This document shows, in pieces, positions 1-8,395 of a stretch of 64,000 bases of DNA. Each line of letters opens with the position of its first letter. The first letter of the stretch is position 1. The DNA lies in the NCBI GenBank assembly GCA_910574865.1, contig CAJTDN010000002.1, forward strand, positions 186,001 through 250,000. Direction: 5' to 3'. Under the pieces are notes generated by a model. The model saw only the letters and a program-made list of their open reading frames with translations, had not been told where the DNA came from and searched no databases. This DNA is from Lachnospiraceae bacterium (GTDB lineage: Bacteria > Bacillota > Clostridia > Lachnospirales > Lachnospiraceae). A program made the translations under genes and the position numbers.

Positions 1-626
1 CCTTCCAGGCACCCCGCATAGCAGTACGTTCCCCGCGCGTCCAATTTTTCCTTTTTATAAGCATGGACATGTCCCAGTGCCAAATAATCAATCCCCTTGT
101 TTCGCAACGCCTTCAAGTCGATCACTTCCGCCTTGTCCCGCGCCGCGCCCCGCGATTCCTGCCCATGCAGCATCACGATGTTAAACTTCCGCGTATCCAG
201 CACCAGGGACGCATGGGCCAGGTTCGCGTTCTCCGCCGACAGCTCAAGGCCCGAAATGGCAACCTGGCCGCCGGCCGCCTCGTACGTCGTCCACCCCGGG
301 CCGAACAATTTCAAATTGGCCGGGATTTCCTCCAGCCTGGAGAGGAAATTGTCATTGTCATGGTTCCCTTTCAAATAATAAAACATGATTTCCGGGTGGT
401 TCGTGACATTGTGCAACACCGTGTTCCTGGCCGTGGCGGAAATGTTCTTCACGTCAAACAGGTCCCCCGCGACCAGGATGGCTTCCACGCCATGCTCCGC
501 GGCATAGGAAACCATCCGTTCGAACGTGTGCAATATCTCTCCCTTTCTCTCTTTCGCGTGCTCCTTGTCCAAATTCGCGTTCAACTTGGAATCCAAATGC
601 AAGTCCGCGCAATGAATCAATTTCAT
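1..626 (-). CDS. SbcD/YhaO-like DNA repair phosphoesterase (3' end outside window)
   Basis: Read on the minus strand from ATG at 626, the protein begins MKLIHCADLHLDSKL and continues with GDLFD, LKGNHDND and ALGHVHAYKE. These are the ordered metal-binding motifs of calcineurin-like phosphoesterases of the SbcD/YhaO type, the nuclease half of a DNA double-strand-break processing complex. About 208 residues are present and the frame is open at position 1, so the C-terminus is cut off by the window edge. The partner SMC-like ATPase would be expected to the left. An AGGGGAGGGG-type ribosome site lies just upstream of the start. A stand-alone phosphoesterase remains possible. Confidence 0.85.
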   Translation of the reverse strand, partial: MKLIHCADLHLDSKLNANLDKEHAKERKGEILHTFERMVSYAAEHGVEAILVAGDLFDVKNISATARNTVLHNVTNHPEIMFYYLKGNHDNDNFLSRLEEIPANLKLFGPGWTTYEAAGGQVAISGLELSAENANLAHASLVLDTRKFNIVMLHGQESRGAARDKAEVIDLKALRNKGIDYLALGHVHAYKKEKLDARGTYCYAGCLE

Positions 627-641
627 CAAAACCCCTCCCCT

Positions 642-1526
642 TTATCCCATGTCCAGCGTCCGAAATTCCTTCGGCGACATGCCGACGTGTTTTCGGAACA
701 AGCGGCAGAAATAACCAACGTTTTCATAGCCGACGCGCCCCGCGACATGCGAAACCTTGTCCGACGTCTCCTTCAGCATCTTGCAGGCCATGGTAATCCG
801 ATACCGAATCAAATATTCAATCGGCGACTGTCCGATGTTCGCGTCAAAATAACGAATGGCCGTGTTCTTGCTGATGTTGGTCGCGGCCGCGACATCCGCA
901 AGGCCGATATTTTCCATGTAATGCTCCTGGATATATTGAATCATGACCATCACGCTGTTATGGGCAAAGTCGGCATCGCCGCCATGCTTGTTTTCCCCAG
1001 GCAGAGACCCGATTTGCTCCACCATCACCAGCCACGCCTCGGAAAGGAGGTTCCTCACACGCAATTCATTGACGCTCCCCGACTCCAGATGGGAAAACAG
1101 TGCGCCAACCAGTTCCAACACCCGCCCTTGCCATCCATGCCCCTTTCGCAACACGAGATATTCCAGCGTCGATTTTTCCACGGGCGCGACGTATTTCTGG
1201 TAAATGGCCGTCCGGGCCGGGGCAATAAATTCGGGGGCAAACACGATGTTCGGCATGATGCCGTAATCCTCGGCCGTAAACTGGTGGAGCACCTTGCTGT
1301 TAATGAAAATGGCCTCCCCGGCCTCCAGGGCAAAAACGTGCCGCCCGATATGAAACATGACGGTTCCTTCCGAGACGAGGAGCAGTTCGAACTCGTTGTG
1401 CCAGTGCCAGCCCACCTGGCTGTTGTAAAAGTCCCTCGTGTCGTCCAAATAATACTCCAACGGGAAATCCGGCACCCCGTGCCGCCTCGTTTCCCGCAAG
1501 TCATCCGTCGTCAAAATCCTCTGCAT
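642..1526 (-). CDS. AraC family regulator with N-terminal cupin
   Basis: 294 residues. The N-terminal half is a cupin-like sensor domain with the typical GWHWHNEFELLLVSEGT strand. The C-terminal ~100 residues carry two helix-turn-helix motifs, IGLADVAAATNISKNTAIRYF and the AraC signature VGYENVGYFCRLFRKHVGMSPKEFR. Such proteins sense a small molecule, often a sugar, and activate nearby genes. It is divergent from the MFS transporter starting at 1872, so that transporter is the most likely target. The ligand cannot be read from the sequence. Confidence 0.85.
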   Translation of the reverse strand: MQRILTTDDLRETRRHGVPDFPLEYYLDDTRDFYNSQVGWHWHNEFELLLVSEGTVMFHIGRHVFALEAGEAIFINSKVLHQFTAEDYGIMPNIVFAPEFIAPARTAIYQKYVAPVEKSTLEYLVLRKGHGWQGRVLELVGALFSHLESGSVNELRVRNLLSEAWLVMVEQIGSLPGENKHGGDADFAHNSVMVMIQYIQEHYMENIGLADVAAATNISKNTAIRYFDANIGQSPIEYLIRYRITMACKMLKETSDKVSHVAGRVGYENVGYFCRLFRKHVGMSPKEFRTLDMG

Positions 1527-1753
1527 GACGTCACCTCGCCTAATCCCACCTTTGATGAATGTACACGTGTCCCGTCCCCCTACCGGCCGACGGCCGTGGT
1601 TAAAACTCCATGGTGGTTACTTCCCCACCCCGTGAAAAGTAACCCGTGGTGACATTGTACCATAAACATGTGATAAAGTTCAATTGCCTAAATCCAATTT
1701 GGTGATATAATGGTCATGCACGGCCACCGTCCGACAAAGTGATGGTACCAGTG

Positions 1754-1835
1754 GGCATCCAGCCCATTGCCAGAGGCAATTTTAAATGGCTGGATGCCGT
1801 TACAATCCACGGCCGGTTAGGCCGTGAATTGTAAC
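1754..1835. repeat. Two adjacent strong inverted repeats upstream of the MFS gene
   Basis: Hairpin 1 pairs GGCATCCAGCC (1754–1764) with GGCTGGATGCC (1788–1798) and has an inner ATTGCC/GGCAAT stem. Hairpin 2 pairs GTTACAATCCACGGCC (1799–1814) with GGCCGTGAATTGTAAC (1820–1835). Closely similar sequence recurs at 23335–23370 and the same ends recur elsewhere, so this is a copy of a dispersed intergenic repeat. The rest of 1527–1871 shows no gene. Confidence 0.75.
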
Positions 1836-1871
1836 CACGCATATACAAAATCACGGAAAGGAACACTTACC

Positions 1872-3074
1872 ATGGAAAAAAAATACCAAAAAACCATTTA
1901 TGCTTGCTTTATCGGCTATATCGTACAAGCAATCGTCAACAACTTCGTCCCGCTCTTGTTTTTGACTTTCGAGAGCACGTACCACGTCCCGCTTAGCCAG
2001 ATTACCATACTGATTACCTTCAACTTCGGAATCCAGTTATTGGTGGACCTCTTGTCGGCAGGCTTCGTGGACAAGATTGGCTACCGGGCCTCCATCCTGA
2101 TTGCGCATGTCGCCTCCGCGTCAGGGCTCCTGGGACTTGCCGTCCTGCCGGAAATTTTGCCGAACGCCTACGCGGGGCTTTTGATTTCCGTCACGATTTA
2201 CGCCCTCGGGGGCGGGCTTTTGGAAGTCCTCGTCAGCCCCATCGTGGAAAGCTGCCCGACGAAAAACAAAGAAAAGGCCATGAGCCTCTTGCACTCCTTC
2301 TACTGTTGGGGACACGTGGCGGTCGTGCTGCTCTCCACCTTGTTTTTCAGCGTGTTTGGCATCGAAAACTGGAAAATCCTCACCTGCATCTGGATAATCA
2401 TACCCGTCGCCAACGCCTTCCTCTTTTCCAGGGTGCCGATGGCACCGCTCGTGGAAGAAGGCGAGAAAGGAATGACGATGCTGGACTTGTTCAAGAGCAA
2501 AGTGTTCTGGGTGCTCATGCTGATGATGGTATGTTCGGGCGCGAGCGAACAAGCCGTAAGCCAGTGGGCATCGACGTTTGCCGAGCGGGGTCTTGGCATC
2601 AGCAAGACCTTGGGAGATCTCGCGGGACCGATGGCGTTTGCCGTCTTGATGGGCGGCGCGAGGGCATTTTACGGAAAGTTCGGTGACAAGATTGACCTGG
2701 ACAAGTTCATGGTGGGAAGCGGGATACTCTGCATCGCTTCATACCTCTGCATCTCCCTCTCCCCGTCCCCCGCCATGTCGCTGGCCGGCTGCGCGGCCTG
2801 CGGATTGTCCGTGGGCATCATGTGGCCGGGAAGCTTTAGCAAGGCGTCTGCCCTCGTCAAGAACGGCGGGACGGCCATGTTCGCCCTGCTGGCCTTGGCC
2901 GGCGACCTCGGGTGTTCCGGCGGCCCCACGCTGGTGGGATTCATTTCCAGCATCACGGCGGGCGATTTGAAGAAAGGAATCCTGACGGCGATATTCTTCC
3001 CCCTATTGCTGGTGGCCGGGATATACTTGTTAAAAAATCCGAAAATTTCAAACAAACGGCCAAGTCCAAAATAA
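1872..3074 (+). CDS. MFS transporter
   Basis: 400 residues with about twelve hydrophobic segments and a charged central loop near residues 200–215, the layout of a major facilitator permease. An in-frame ATG exists 16 codons upstream, but the start at 1872 is preferred because a GGAAAGG ribosome site sits 11 bases before it and the first helix begins directly (KTIYACFIGYIVQAIVNNF). It resembles sugar-type or FucP-like MFS proteins. Divergent from the AraC regulator at 642–1526, which suggests regulated uptake or export. The substrate is unknown. Confidence 0.8.
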   Translation: MEKKYQKTIYACFIGYIVQAIVNNFVPLLFLTFESTYHVPLSQITILITFNFGIQLLVDLLSAGFVDKIGYRASILIAHVASASGLLGLAVLPEILPNAYAGLLISVTIYALGGGLLEVLVSPIVESCPTKNKEKAMSLLHSFYCWGHVAVVLLSTLFFSVFGIENWKILTCIWIIIPVANAFLFSRVPMAPLVEEGEKGMTMLDLFKSKVFWVLMLMMVCSGASEQAVSQWASTFAERGLGISKTLGDLAGPMAFAVLMGGARAFYGKFGDKIDLDKFMVGSGILCIASYLCISLSPSPAMSLAGCAACGLSVGIMWPGSFSKASALVKNGGTAMFALLALAGDLGCSGGPTLVGFISSITAGDLKKGILTAIFFPLLLVAGIYLLKNPKISNKRPSPK

Positions 3075-3130
3075 GCGGACACGAAACCAAAACGCCATTG
3101 CGAAAGCGTGAAAACCGAAATGGCAAACGG

Positions 3131-3163
3131 GGGCGCGCAAGTCAAAATTCCACTCACGCGCCC
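3131..3163. terminator. Inverted repeat between convergent genes
   Basis: GGGCGCG (3131–3137) pairs with CGCGCCC (3157–3163) between the stop of the MFS gene and the stop of the convergent kinase gene. There is no T-run, so termination is inferred from position only. Confidence 0.4.
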
Positions 3164-3179
3164 TCGTGCACTAACACGT

Positions 3180-6100
3180 TTACCGTAATATTTCCGTCAA
3201 AAGTTCCATCAGCTTCGGGATGTCTATCGGCTTCGCGATATGCCCGTCCATTCCCGCGTCACGTGCCGCTTTCCTGTCCTCGTCAAACGCGTTGGCCGTC
3301 ATCGCGATGATGGGGATTCCCTCCAGGTTCGAATTTTCCATCGCCCTTATCTGCCTCGTGGCCTCGTACCCGTCCATGATCGGCATCTGGATGTCCATCA
3401 AAATCAAGTCGTACTGGCCGACCTCGGCCTTTTCCACCTTGTCCACCGCGACTACGCCGTCCTCCGCCACGTCTATGAAAAATCCCGCCTCCTGCAAGAT
3501 TTCCACGGCAATCTCCTGGTTCAACTCGTTGTCCTCCACCAGGAGGATTTTCTTCCCCTCAAAGCACGCCCTTCCCCCGCAAGCGGCCTCCCCGGCCACC
3601 AGGGCAGTGAACGGCGACTCCAAAATGTCCCTAAGTTCCGACAAGAAAATCGGCTTCGAGCAAAACGCCGTGACGCCCGCCTTCCTCGCCTCTTCCTCAA
3701 TGTCCGACCAGTCATACGCGGTCAGGATGATGATGGGCTTCTCGTTTCCAATGATTCCCCGGATGCGCCTCACGACCTCGACCCCGTTCATGTCCGGCAT
3801 CAGCCAGTCGATGATGTACGCGGCGTACTCGTCATTTTGCTCCCCGGCAAGCTTGGCCCGAAGCACCGCCTCTTTCCCGGAAGTTGTCCAATCGGGCCGC
3901 ATGCCGATGATGGACAACATCTTGGTCACGCTGGAGCAGGTATTGAAGTCATCGTCGGCGACGAGCGCCCGAAGACCCTTAAGCTCCAGAATCTCTTCCT
4001 GCCTTACCGGCCCCGAACAAGTCTTGAACTGCAGGGCGACCGTAAACGTCGTTCCCTTTCCTTCCGCGCTCTCGACGGAAATCGTGCCGCCCATCATGTC
4101 CACGATGTTCTTGGTGATGGCCATGCCCAGCCCCGTCCCCTGGATGCCGCTGACCGTGCTCGTCCTCTCACGCTCAAACGGCTCGAAAACGTGTTCCGCA
4201 AATTCCCTGCTCATCCCGATTCCGGTGTCTTTCACCTGGAATTCATAGGACGCGCACCCTCCCGGCGCGTTTCCCTTCTGCAGGATGCGCACGCTCACCA
4301 TGCCGCCGGGCTTCGTAAATTTCATGGCATTGCTCAACAAGTTGAGCAGAACCTGGTTGAGCCGCAACTTGTCACACAAGACGTGCTCGTTTACCACGTC
4401 GGCGGTGTCGATAAAGAATTCCAACCGTTTCGACGCGATGTCCGCCTGCACGATGGTCTTCAAATCATGCATGATTTCGGGGAGCGACGTTTCCTTCTCC
4501 TCTATCTTCACCTTTCCGCTCTCAATGCGGCTCATGTCCAAAACGTCATTAATCAGGCTGAGCAAATGATTGCTCGACGTGGTAATCTTTGCCAAATACT
4601 CCTGGACCTGCTTCGTATTGTCAATGTGCGCCGCGGCAAGGGACGTAAACCCTATGATCGCGTTCATCGGGGTCCGTATGTCGTGGGACATGTTGTTGAG
4701 GAACGTGGTCTTCGCCCGGTTGGCATGCTGTGCGGCCACCAAGGCATCCTGCAAGTCCTTCTTCTGCTCCTCCAGACGTTCTTCCATCTCCTTCTCGTCG
4801 TCAATGTCCACAAAAAGTCCAACGAACGTGATTGGCGATCCGTCCTCACGTCTGGACAACCGGCCGGCCGCATGGAACCACCGCCATCCGGCATCCCTGG
4901 TCATGAGACGGTACTCCACGTCATACGTCTTCTCCCCGCTGTAATCCCAAACGGTGTCCCAGTATTCCGCCAGGATGCGTTCCTTGTCCTCCATATGTAA
5001 CAAATCCGACCAGGATTCCAGCTTGTTGGGAAACTCCTCCTCACTTTGATACCCCAGCATGTTTCGAAACACCTCGGACCAAGTGCAGGAAATCATCTTC
5101 GCGTTCTTGTCAAACTCCATGCTCCAAAGACCCGACCCCATCGCGGCATGAATCATCTCCATGGCCGTCTGTTCCCTCTCAATCTGGACATAGGCCGACC
5201 GAATCCTGTCACCGTCCTCCTTTTCCTGCCGCAAGAGGATGCCGGCGTTCTTCCTCGACTGGTAAATCAATACCAGGAACACCCCCAGCATCGCGCACAT
5301 CGTGACCAGGACCTGAACCACGCCGCGCCCCATCATCCCGGAACTGATGGAGCCTATCTGCTCGCTGATGACGCTGTCTTGTACCAAAATCGTCATCATC
5401 CAATTCGTCCCCTCAACCGGAATGTAACAAAGCTCTTCCCGCACGCCGTGATGCCGGAACGAAGTCTGCCCCGACCTGCCATTTTCAAAATCTTCTTTCA
5501 ACCTTTCATACCCAAAGCCGTCGTCAAACGTCGCATTCGAAACGGCCGAAAGAAGGTTGCCTCCTTCCACGAGATGGCCGAACTTGTCATTTGTCAGGCT
5601 TTCCCCGTCGCGGTAATATAAATTACAATAGGTTCCGTTTTCGCTGGTCTGCAACGTCAGGTAACTCAACATCCCGTCGATGTCAATCGAAATAAAACAC
5701 GTCTTCACCCTCGCTCCCTGGAAATAAATCCCTTCCACGGGAATTGCCAAAAGAATGTGTTCGCGCGCCCCTTGAAGCTCTGGCGTGCGAACCACGGGTT
5801 CCGTCAGTTCCTCAAAAAGGAAGTCATAATCGTCGCCGTAACCGTCATGTCTCGAAACGGCGCCCCCTTCCGTATAAACCATTCCATTTTCATCCACCAG
5901 CGCGAACTCGTCCATACCATGAAGCATCTTGATCCTTCCCAGAAACCTTTGCAGGGTCTCCAAAGATTCCAAATCCGAAGCCTCCAAAATGCCAAGCGCG
6001 TTCTCCATGTAGGCAAAATTATTTTTCAAGTCCTCGTTCACCACCTGCGCCCTTCGCCCGGCCAGCTCCTCCAGGTAAAATTCGCTGACCTTGTCCACCG

Positions 6101-6248
6101 CCTGGTCGGTGCCTTTCCTTGCCGCGTTCGACACCCACAAGGTCGTGACGAGGAGAATCACCGCGATGACTATTCCACCGCACACCGCGAAAGTGATAGT
6201 CTGCCTTCTTTGTTTTTCATTAATACTTTTGTGCCGTGATTGTTCCAT
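3180..6248 (-). CDS. Hybrid sensor histidine kinase with two receiver domains
   Basis: 1022 residues. A membrane segment near 20–42 and a second near 300–320 enclose an extracellular sensor of about 260 residues. A PAS domain follows (~365–485), then HisKA with the phospho-acceptor in NNMSHDIRTPMNAI, a HATPase domain with LLNLLSNAMKFT, DTGIGMS and GTGLGMAI, and two receivers. Receiver 1 has VADDD and IIDWLMPDMNG; receiver 2 has LVEDNELNQE and LILMDIQMPIMDG. The protein ends right after receiver 2, so no Hpt domain is present and any phosphorelay must finish on another protein. No separate response regulator adjoins it. The signal is unknown. Confidence 0.92.
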   Translation of the reverse strand: MEQSRHKSINEKQRRQTITFAVCGGIVIAVILLVTTLWVSNAARKGTDQAVDKVSEFYLEELAGRRAQVVNEDLKNNFAYMENALGILEASDLESLETLQRFLGRIKMLHGMDEFALVDENGMVYTEGGAVSRHDGYGDDYDFLFEELTEPVVRTPELQGAREHILLAIPVEGIYFQGARVKTCFISIDIDGMLSYLTLQTSENGTYCNLYYRDGESLTNDKFGHLVEGGNLLSAVSNATFDDGFGYERLKEDFENGRSGQTSFRHHGVREELCYIPVEGTNWMMTILVQDSVISEQIGSISSGMMGRGVVQVLVTMCAMLGVFLVLIYQSRKNAGILLRQEKEDGDRIRSAYVQIEREQTAMEMIHAAMGSGLWSMEFDKNAKMISCTWSEVFRNMLGYQSEEEFPNKLESWSDLLHMEDKERILAEYWDTVWDYSGEKTYDVEYRLMTRDAGWRWFHAAGRLSRREDGSPITFVGLFVDIDDEKEMEERLEEQKKDLQDALVAAQHANRAKTTFLNNMSHDIRTPMNAIIGFTSLAAAHIDNTKQVQEYLAKITTSSNHLLSLINDVLDMSRIESGKVKIEEKETSLPEIMHDLKTIVQADIASKRLEFFIDTADVVNEHVLCDKLRLNQVLLNLLSNAMKFTKPGGMVSVRILQKGNAPGGCASYEFQVKDTGIGMSREFAEHVFEPFERERTSTVSGIQGTGLGMAITKNIVDMMGGTISVESAEGKGTTFTVALQFKTCSGPVRQEEILELKGLRALVADDDFNTCSSVTKMLSIIGMRPDWTTSGKEAVLRAKLAGEQNDEYAAYIIDWLMPDMNGVEVVRRIRGIIGNEKPIIILTAYDWSDIEEEARKAGVTAFCSKPIFLSELRDILESPFTALVAGEAACGGRACFEGKKILLVEDNELNQEIAVEILQEAGFFIDVAEDGVVAVDKVEKAEVGQYDLILMDIQMPIMDGYEATRQIRAMENSNLEGIPIIAMTANAFDEDRKAARDAGMDGHIAKPIDIPKLMELLTEILR

Positions 6249-6489
6249 TTCTCAATTCCACCCCTTCTTTTTAGCAATGAACCATATTACCAAGATACCT
6301 TTTCCATTCAAAGCCACGCAAACGGGTTTTCCGCATCCGGGTCGGTGAATTGCCCGCAATCCGTTTTAACGGGCAACAGATTTCTCTGTCGATTGGTATA
6401 ACTGGATTCATTATACTTCTCTCCGCAAATCATTTCAATCATTTTCCACGCAAACCACATAAAATAATTCTTCACCTTATGCCGCCACC

Positions 6490-6807
6490 ATGCGGTTGGA
6501 AAAATCCGAAGGATCGGTATCGGTCGCCAACGAAAACGACACGCCGAAGGCGGACGATACCTCAAAAGAAACCGCCTATGGCAGCGGGGAAACTTACGTA
6601 CTTGCCCAAAGCGGAATGACGACGTATGAACTGATTTTTGAAAACGGCGTGCTCACCACCGTTTATTATGACGGTGACGATGGCAAGGACGGCTGGGGCG
6701 AGGACTGCAGTTCGGAAAGCGGGGACAGCGAGTTTTACGGGATGACCGTGGAAGAAGCCGCAAAAGTACTGGAAGAAGACCACGGCCTCACCGTGACCAT
6801 CAACTAA
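6490..6807 (+). CDS. Unrecognised acidic protein, possibly a 5'-truncated remnant
   Basis: 105 residues, strongly acidic, beginning with a low-complexity Ser/Thr/Glu/Asp stretch and ending FYGMTVEEAAKVLEEDHGLTVTIN. The N-terminal part resembles the linker that follows a lipoprotein signal peptide, but there is no signal peptide and no clear ribosome site before the ATG. It may be the surviving 3' part of a secreted lipoprotein gene. I do not recognise a family. 6249–6489 upstream shows nothing else. Confidence 0.35.
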   Translation: MRLEKSEGSVSVANENDTPKADDTSKETAYGSGETYVLAQSGMTTYELIFENGVLTTVYYDGDDGKDGWGEDCSSESGDSEFYGMTVEEAAKVLEEDHGLTVTIN

Positions 6808-6853
6808 GGGCATGAATTCGACCGCATAATTAACAACCCAAAGCCTCTCCATT

Positions 6854-7546
6854 TTAAAGAAACGTCGCGAATATGGACGCTCCCGCCACGGTCAAAAGCC
6901 CCGCCACGGCGATGGACAAACTGCTCATCGCCCCTTCCAGTTCCCCCATCTCCATCGCCTTCACCGTTCCGATGGCATGGGAAGAACTGCCGATGGCAAT
7001 CCCTTTGGCAATCGGTTCTTCTATTCGAAACAGTTTGCAGACCAACTCCGCAATCATGTTGCCAAGCACGCCCGTAATGATGATGACCGCCACGGTTATC
7101 GTCACGTAGCCGCCCAGTTCTTCCGAAACGCCCATGCCGATGGCGGTCGTGATGGACTTTGGAAGTAACGTGGCATATTCTTCGTGCCCGAGGCCGAAAA
7201 GAACGCAAAAGGCCAGCACGCTGGCCAGGCTGGTTACGACCCCGGTGCAGATTCCCAGCACGATTGCCTTCCAGTTTCCCTTCAGCATTTCCACCTGCTC
7301 ATACAGCGGAATGGCAAGACATACCGTCGCCGGGGTCAGTAGGTAACTCAAATATTTCGCCCCTTCATAATACACGTCATATTCGACGTGGCATACGGAC
7401 AAGGCTACCATGACAAGGACGATTGACACCAAAAGCGGGTTGAAGACCGCGATTTTAAATTTCTTTTTCACCTGCAAGCCGATTCCATAGGCAATCAGGC
7501 TCACCATCACGCCAAAAAACGCCGACTCCGTCAAAACGACCTTCAT
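6854..7546 (-). CDS. lrgB: LrgB family membrane protein
   Basis: 230 residues, highly hydrophobic. It has the conserved LrgB/CidB region [22 protein letters not shown] and the later [13 protein letters not shown]. LrgB works with LrgA in holin/antiholin-like control of murein hydrolase activity; in some bacteria the pair exports small carboxylates. The start at 7546 is chosen because its ATG overlaps the lrgA stop as ATGA and a GAGGTGG site lies 6–7 bases upstream, giving translational coupling. Confidence 0.88.
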   Translation of the reverse strand: MKVVLTESAFFGVMVSLIAYGIGLQVKKKFKIAVFNPLLVSIVLVMVALSVCHVEYDVYYEGAKYLSYLLTPATVCLAIPLYEQVEMLKGNWKAIVLGICTGVVTSLASVLAFCVLFGLGHEEYATLLPKSITTAIGMGVSEELGGYVTITVAVIIITGVLGNMIAELVCKLFRIEEPIAKGIAIGSSSHAIGTVKAMEMGELEGAMSSLSIAVAGLLTVAGASIFATFL

Positions 7547-8004
7547 TCGCATCCACCTCTTTCCCCGTCCATTTCTTTCGTCCCTTCCTTTTCCACGCCG
7601 GGATCTTTCCTCGCCCGACCTCCCTTTTTGCCCGACCCACTTGCCTTTTTGCCTGCCCGGCCTTCCATTCTGATGACGAACTGGGTCACCCTCCCGGCCG
7701 CCACCATCACGAGAATCGTGGTGAGCAGCGTAATCGTAATCACCGGCACGAAAATCGGTTGCAGCACGCCCCAGCTTTCCAGCAACCCGACCGCCGCCGG
7801 AATGAACATGAGCGGCATGATTTCTATCAAAAACTTGCCGGTCTCCTTGACCGAATCCAGTTTCACCCATCCTAAGAGCAGCCCGGCGAACAAGATTACC
7901 AGGCCATAAATGCTGGCTGGAACCGGCAACGGAATCATTTGGTTGCACAACTCCCCGATAAAAGAAATCGTCAGGATGATGCCAAATTGCTTGATGTATT
8001 TCAT
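7543..8004 (-). CDS. lrgA: LrgA/CidA family holin-like protein with basic tail
   Basis: 153 residues. Four hydrophobic segments and the family region NQMIPLPVPASIYGLVILFAGLLLG mark an LrgA/CidA protein. The start at 8004 (MKYIKQFG) is preferred over an ATG at 8040 because the promoter predicted at 8046–8074 would start transcription at about 8039. After the last helix there is an unusual hydrophilic Lys/Gly/Glu-rich tail of roughly 40 residues, not typical for the family, whose coding sequence runs into lrgB. Confidence 0.85.
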   Translation of the reverse strand: MKYIKQFGIILTISFIGELCNQMIPLPVPASIYGLVILFAGLLLGWVKLDSVKETGKFLIEIMPLMFIPAAVGLLESWGVLQPIFVPVITITLLTTILVMVAAGRVTQFVIRMEGRAGKKASGSGKKGGRARKDPGVEKEGTKEMDGERGGCE

Positions 8005-8045
8005 TTCAATGCCAATCCTTTCCTTCGTTTCCATGTACACGGGCT

Positions 8046-8074
8046 ATTATATTCCCTGGCCAGGGGATAGTCAA
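8046..8074 (-). promoter_or_regulatory. lrgAB promoter with palindromic operator
   Basis: On the minus strand TTGACT (8074–8069) and TATAAT (8051–8046) are separated by 17 bases. The spacer contains the perfect palindrome CCCTGGCCAGGG (8054–8065), a good candidate operator. It marks the last clearly chromosomal site before the island. Confidence 0.7.
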
Positions 8075-8106
8075 GGAGCATGTGCTTTTAACCTATATTT
8101 TCTTTT

Positions 8107-8301
8107 CTATATTTTCTTTTCTATGTTTATCACTTTCTGCGTCCACTCACGGTAAAACGCTTCCTCATGTGAAACTAATAGCACTGTTCCCTCAAATTCT
8201 TCCAGTGCGGTTTTCAATGATTCTTTCGCAAGTGCATCAAGGTAGTTTGTCGGCTCGTCCATGATAAGGAAATTGCACGGCTTCATCATAAGCAGGCACA
8301 T
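8107..8301 (-). pseudogene. C-terminal fragment of an ABC-F ATPase
   Basis: 64 codons keep the Walker B region FLIMDEPTNYLD and the H-loop LLVSHEEAFYREW of the second ATPase domain of an ABC-F protein, the family that includes ribosome-protection antibiotic resistance factors. Everything upstream (first ATPase, linker, second Walker A and signature) is missing, so the fragment cannot be functional. It lies at the left edge of the island beside a KTR-gene remnant, which suggests a deleted mobile-element segment. Confidence 0.8.
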
Positions 8302-8331
8302 TTTTTAATCAGATGTTACGCTTGTATAAAA

Positions 8332-8395
8332 ACAGAGCCAGCAAACTATGGTTTTCCACACGTTCATCGGCTCTGCATCTAATGTGTCTGGCTCT
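8332..8395. repeat. Left copy of KTR 3'-end/terminator repeat
   Basis: ACAGAGCCA (8332–8340) and GGCTCTGC (8369–8376), followed by a GTCTGGCTCT tail, match 12928–12992 in order and spacing. In the right copy this sequence is the 3' end of the KTR gene plus its hairpin, so the left copy is probably a KTR remnant. The two copies flank the efflux cassette. The arms form a stem beside the MATE stop. Confidence 0.6.

Noticed and set aside
63-1652. A 529-codon plus-strand open frame
   Set aside because: It is the antisense shadow of the phosphoesterase and AraC genes; its composition is Arg/His/Pro-rich with no domain, and both real genes read well on the minus strand.
3240-5000. Long plus-strand open frame opposite the hybrid kinase
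   Set aside because: GC-skewed codon positions of the kinase produce an open antisense frame; no family motifs and no ribosome site.
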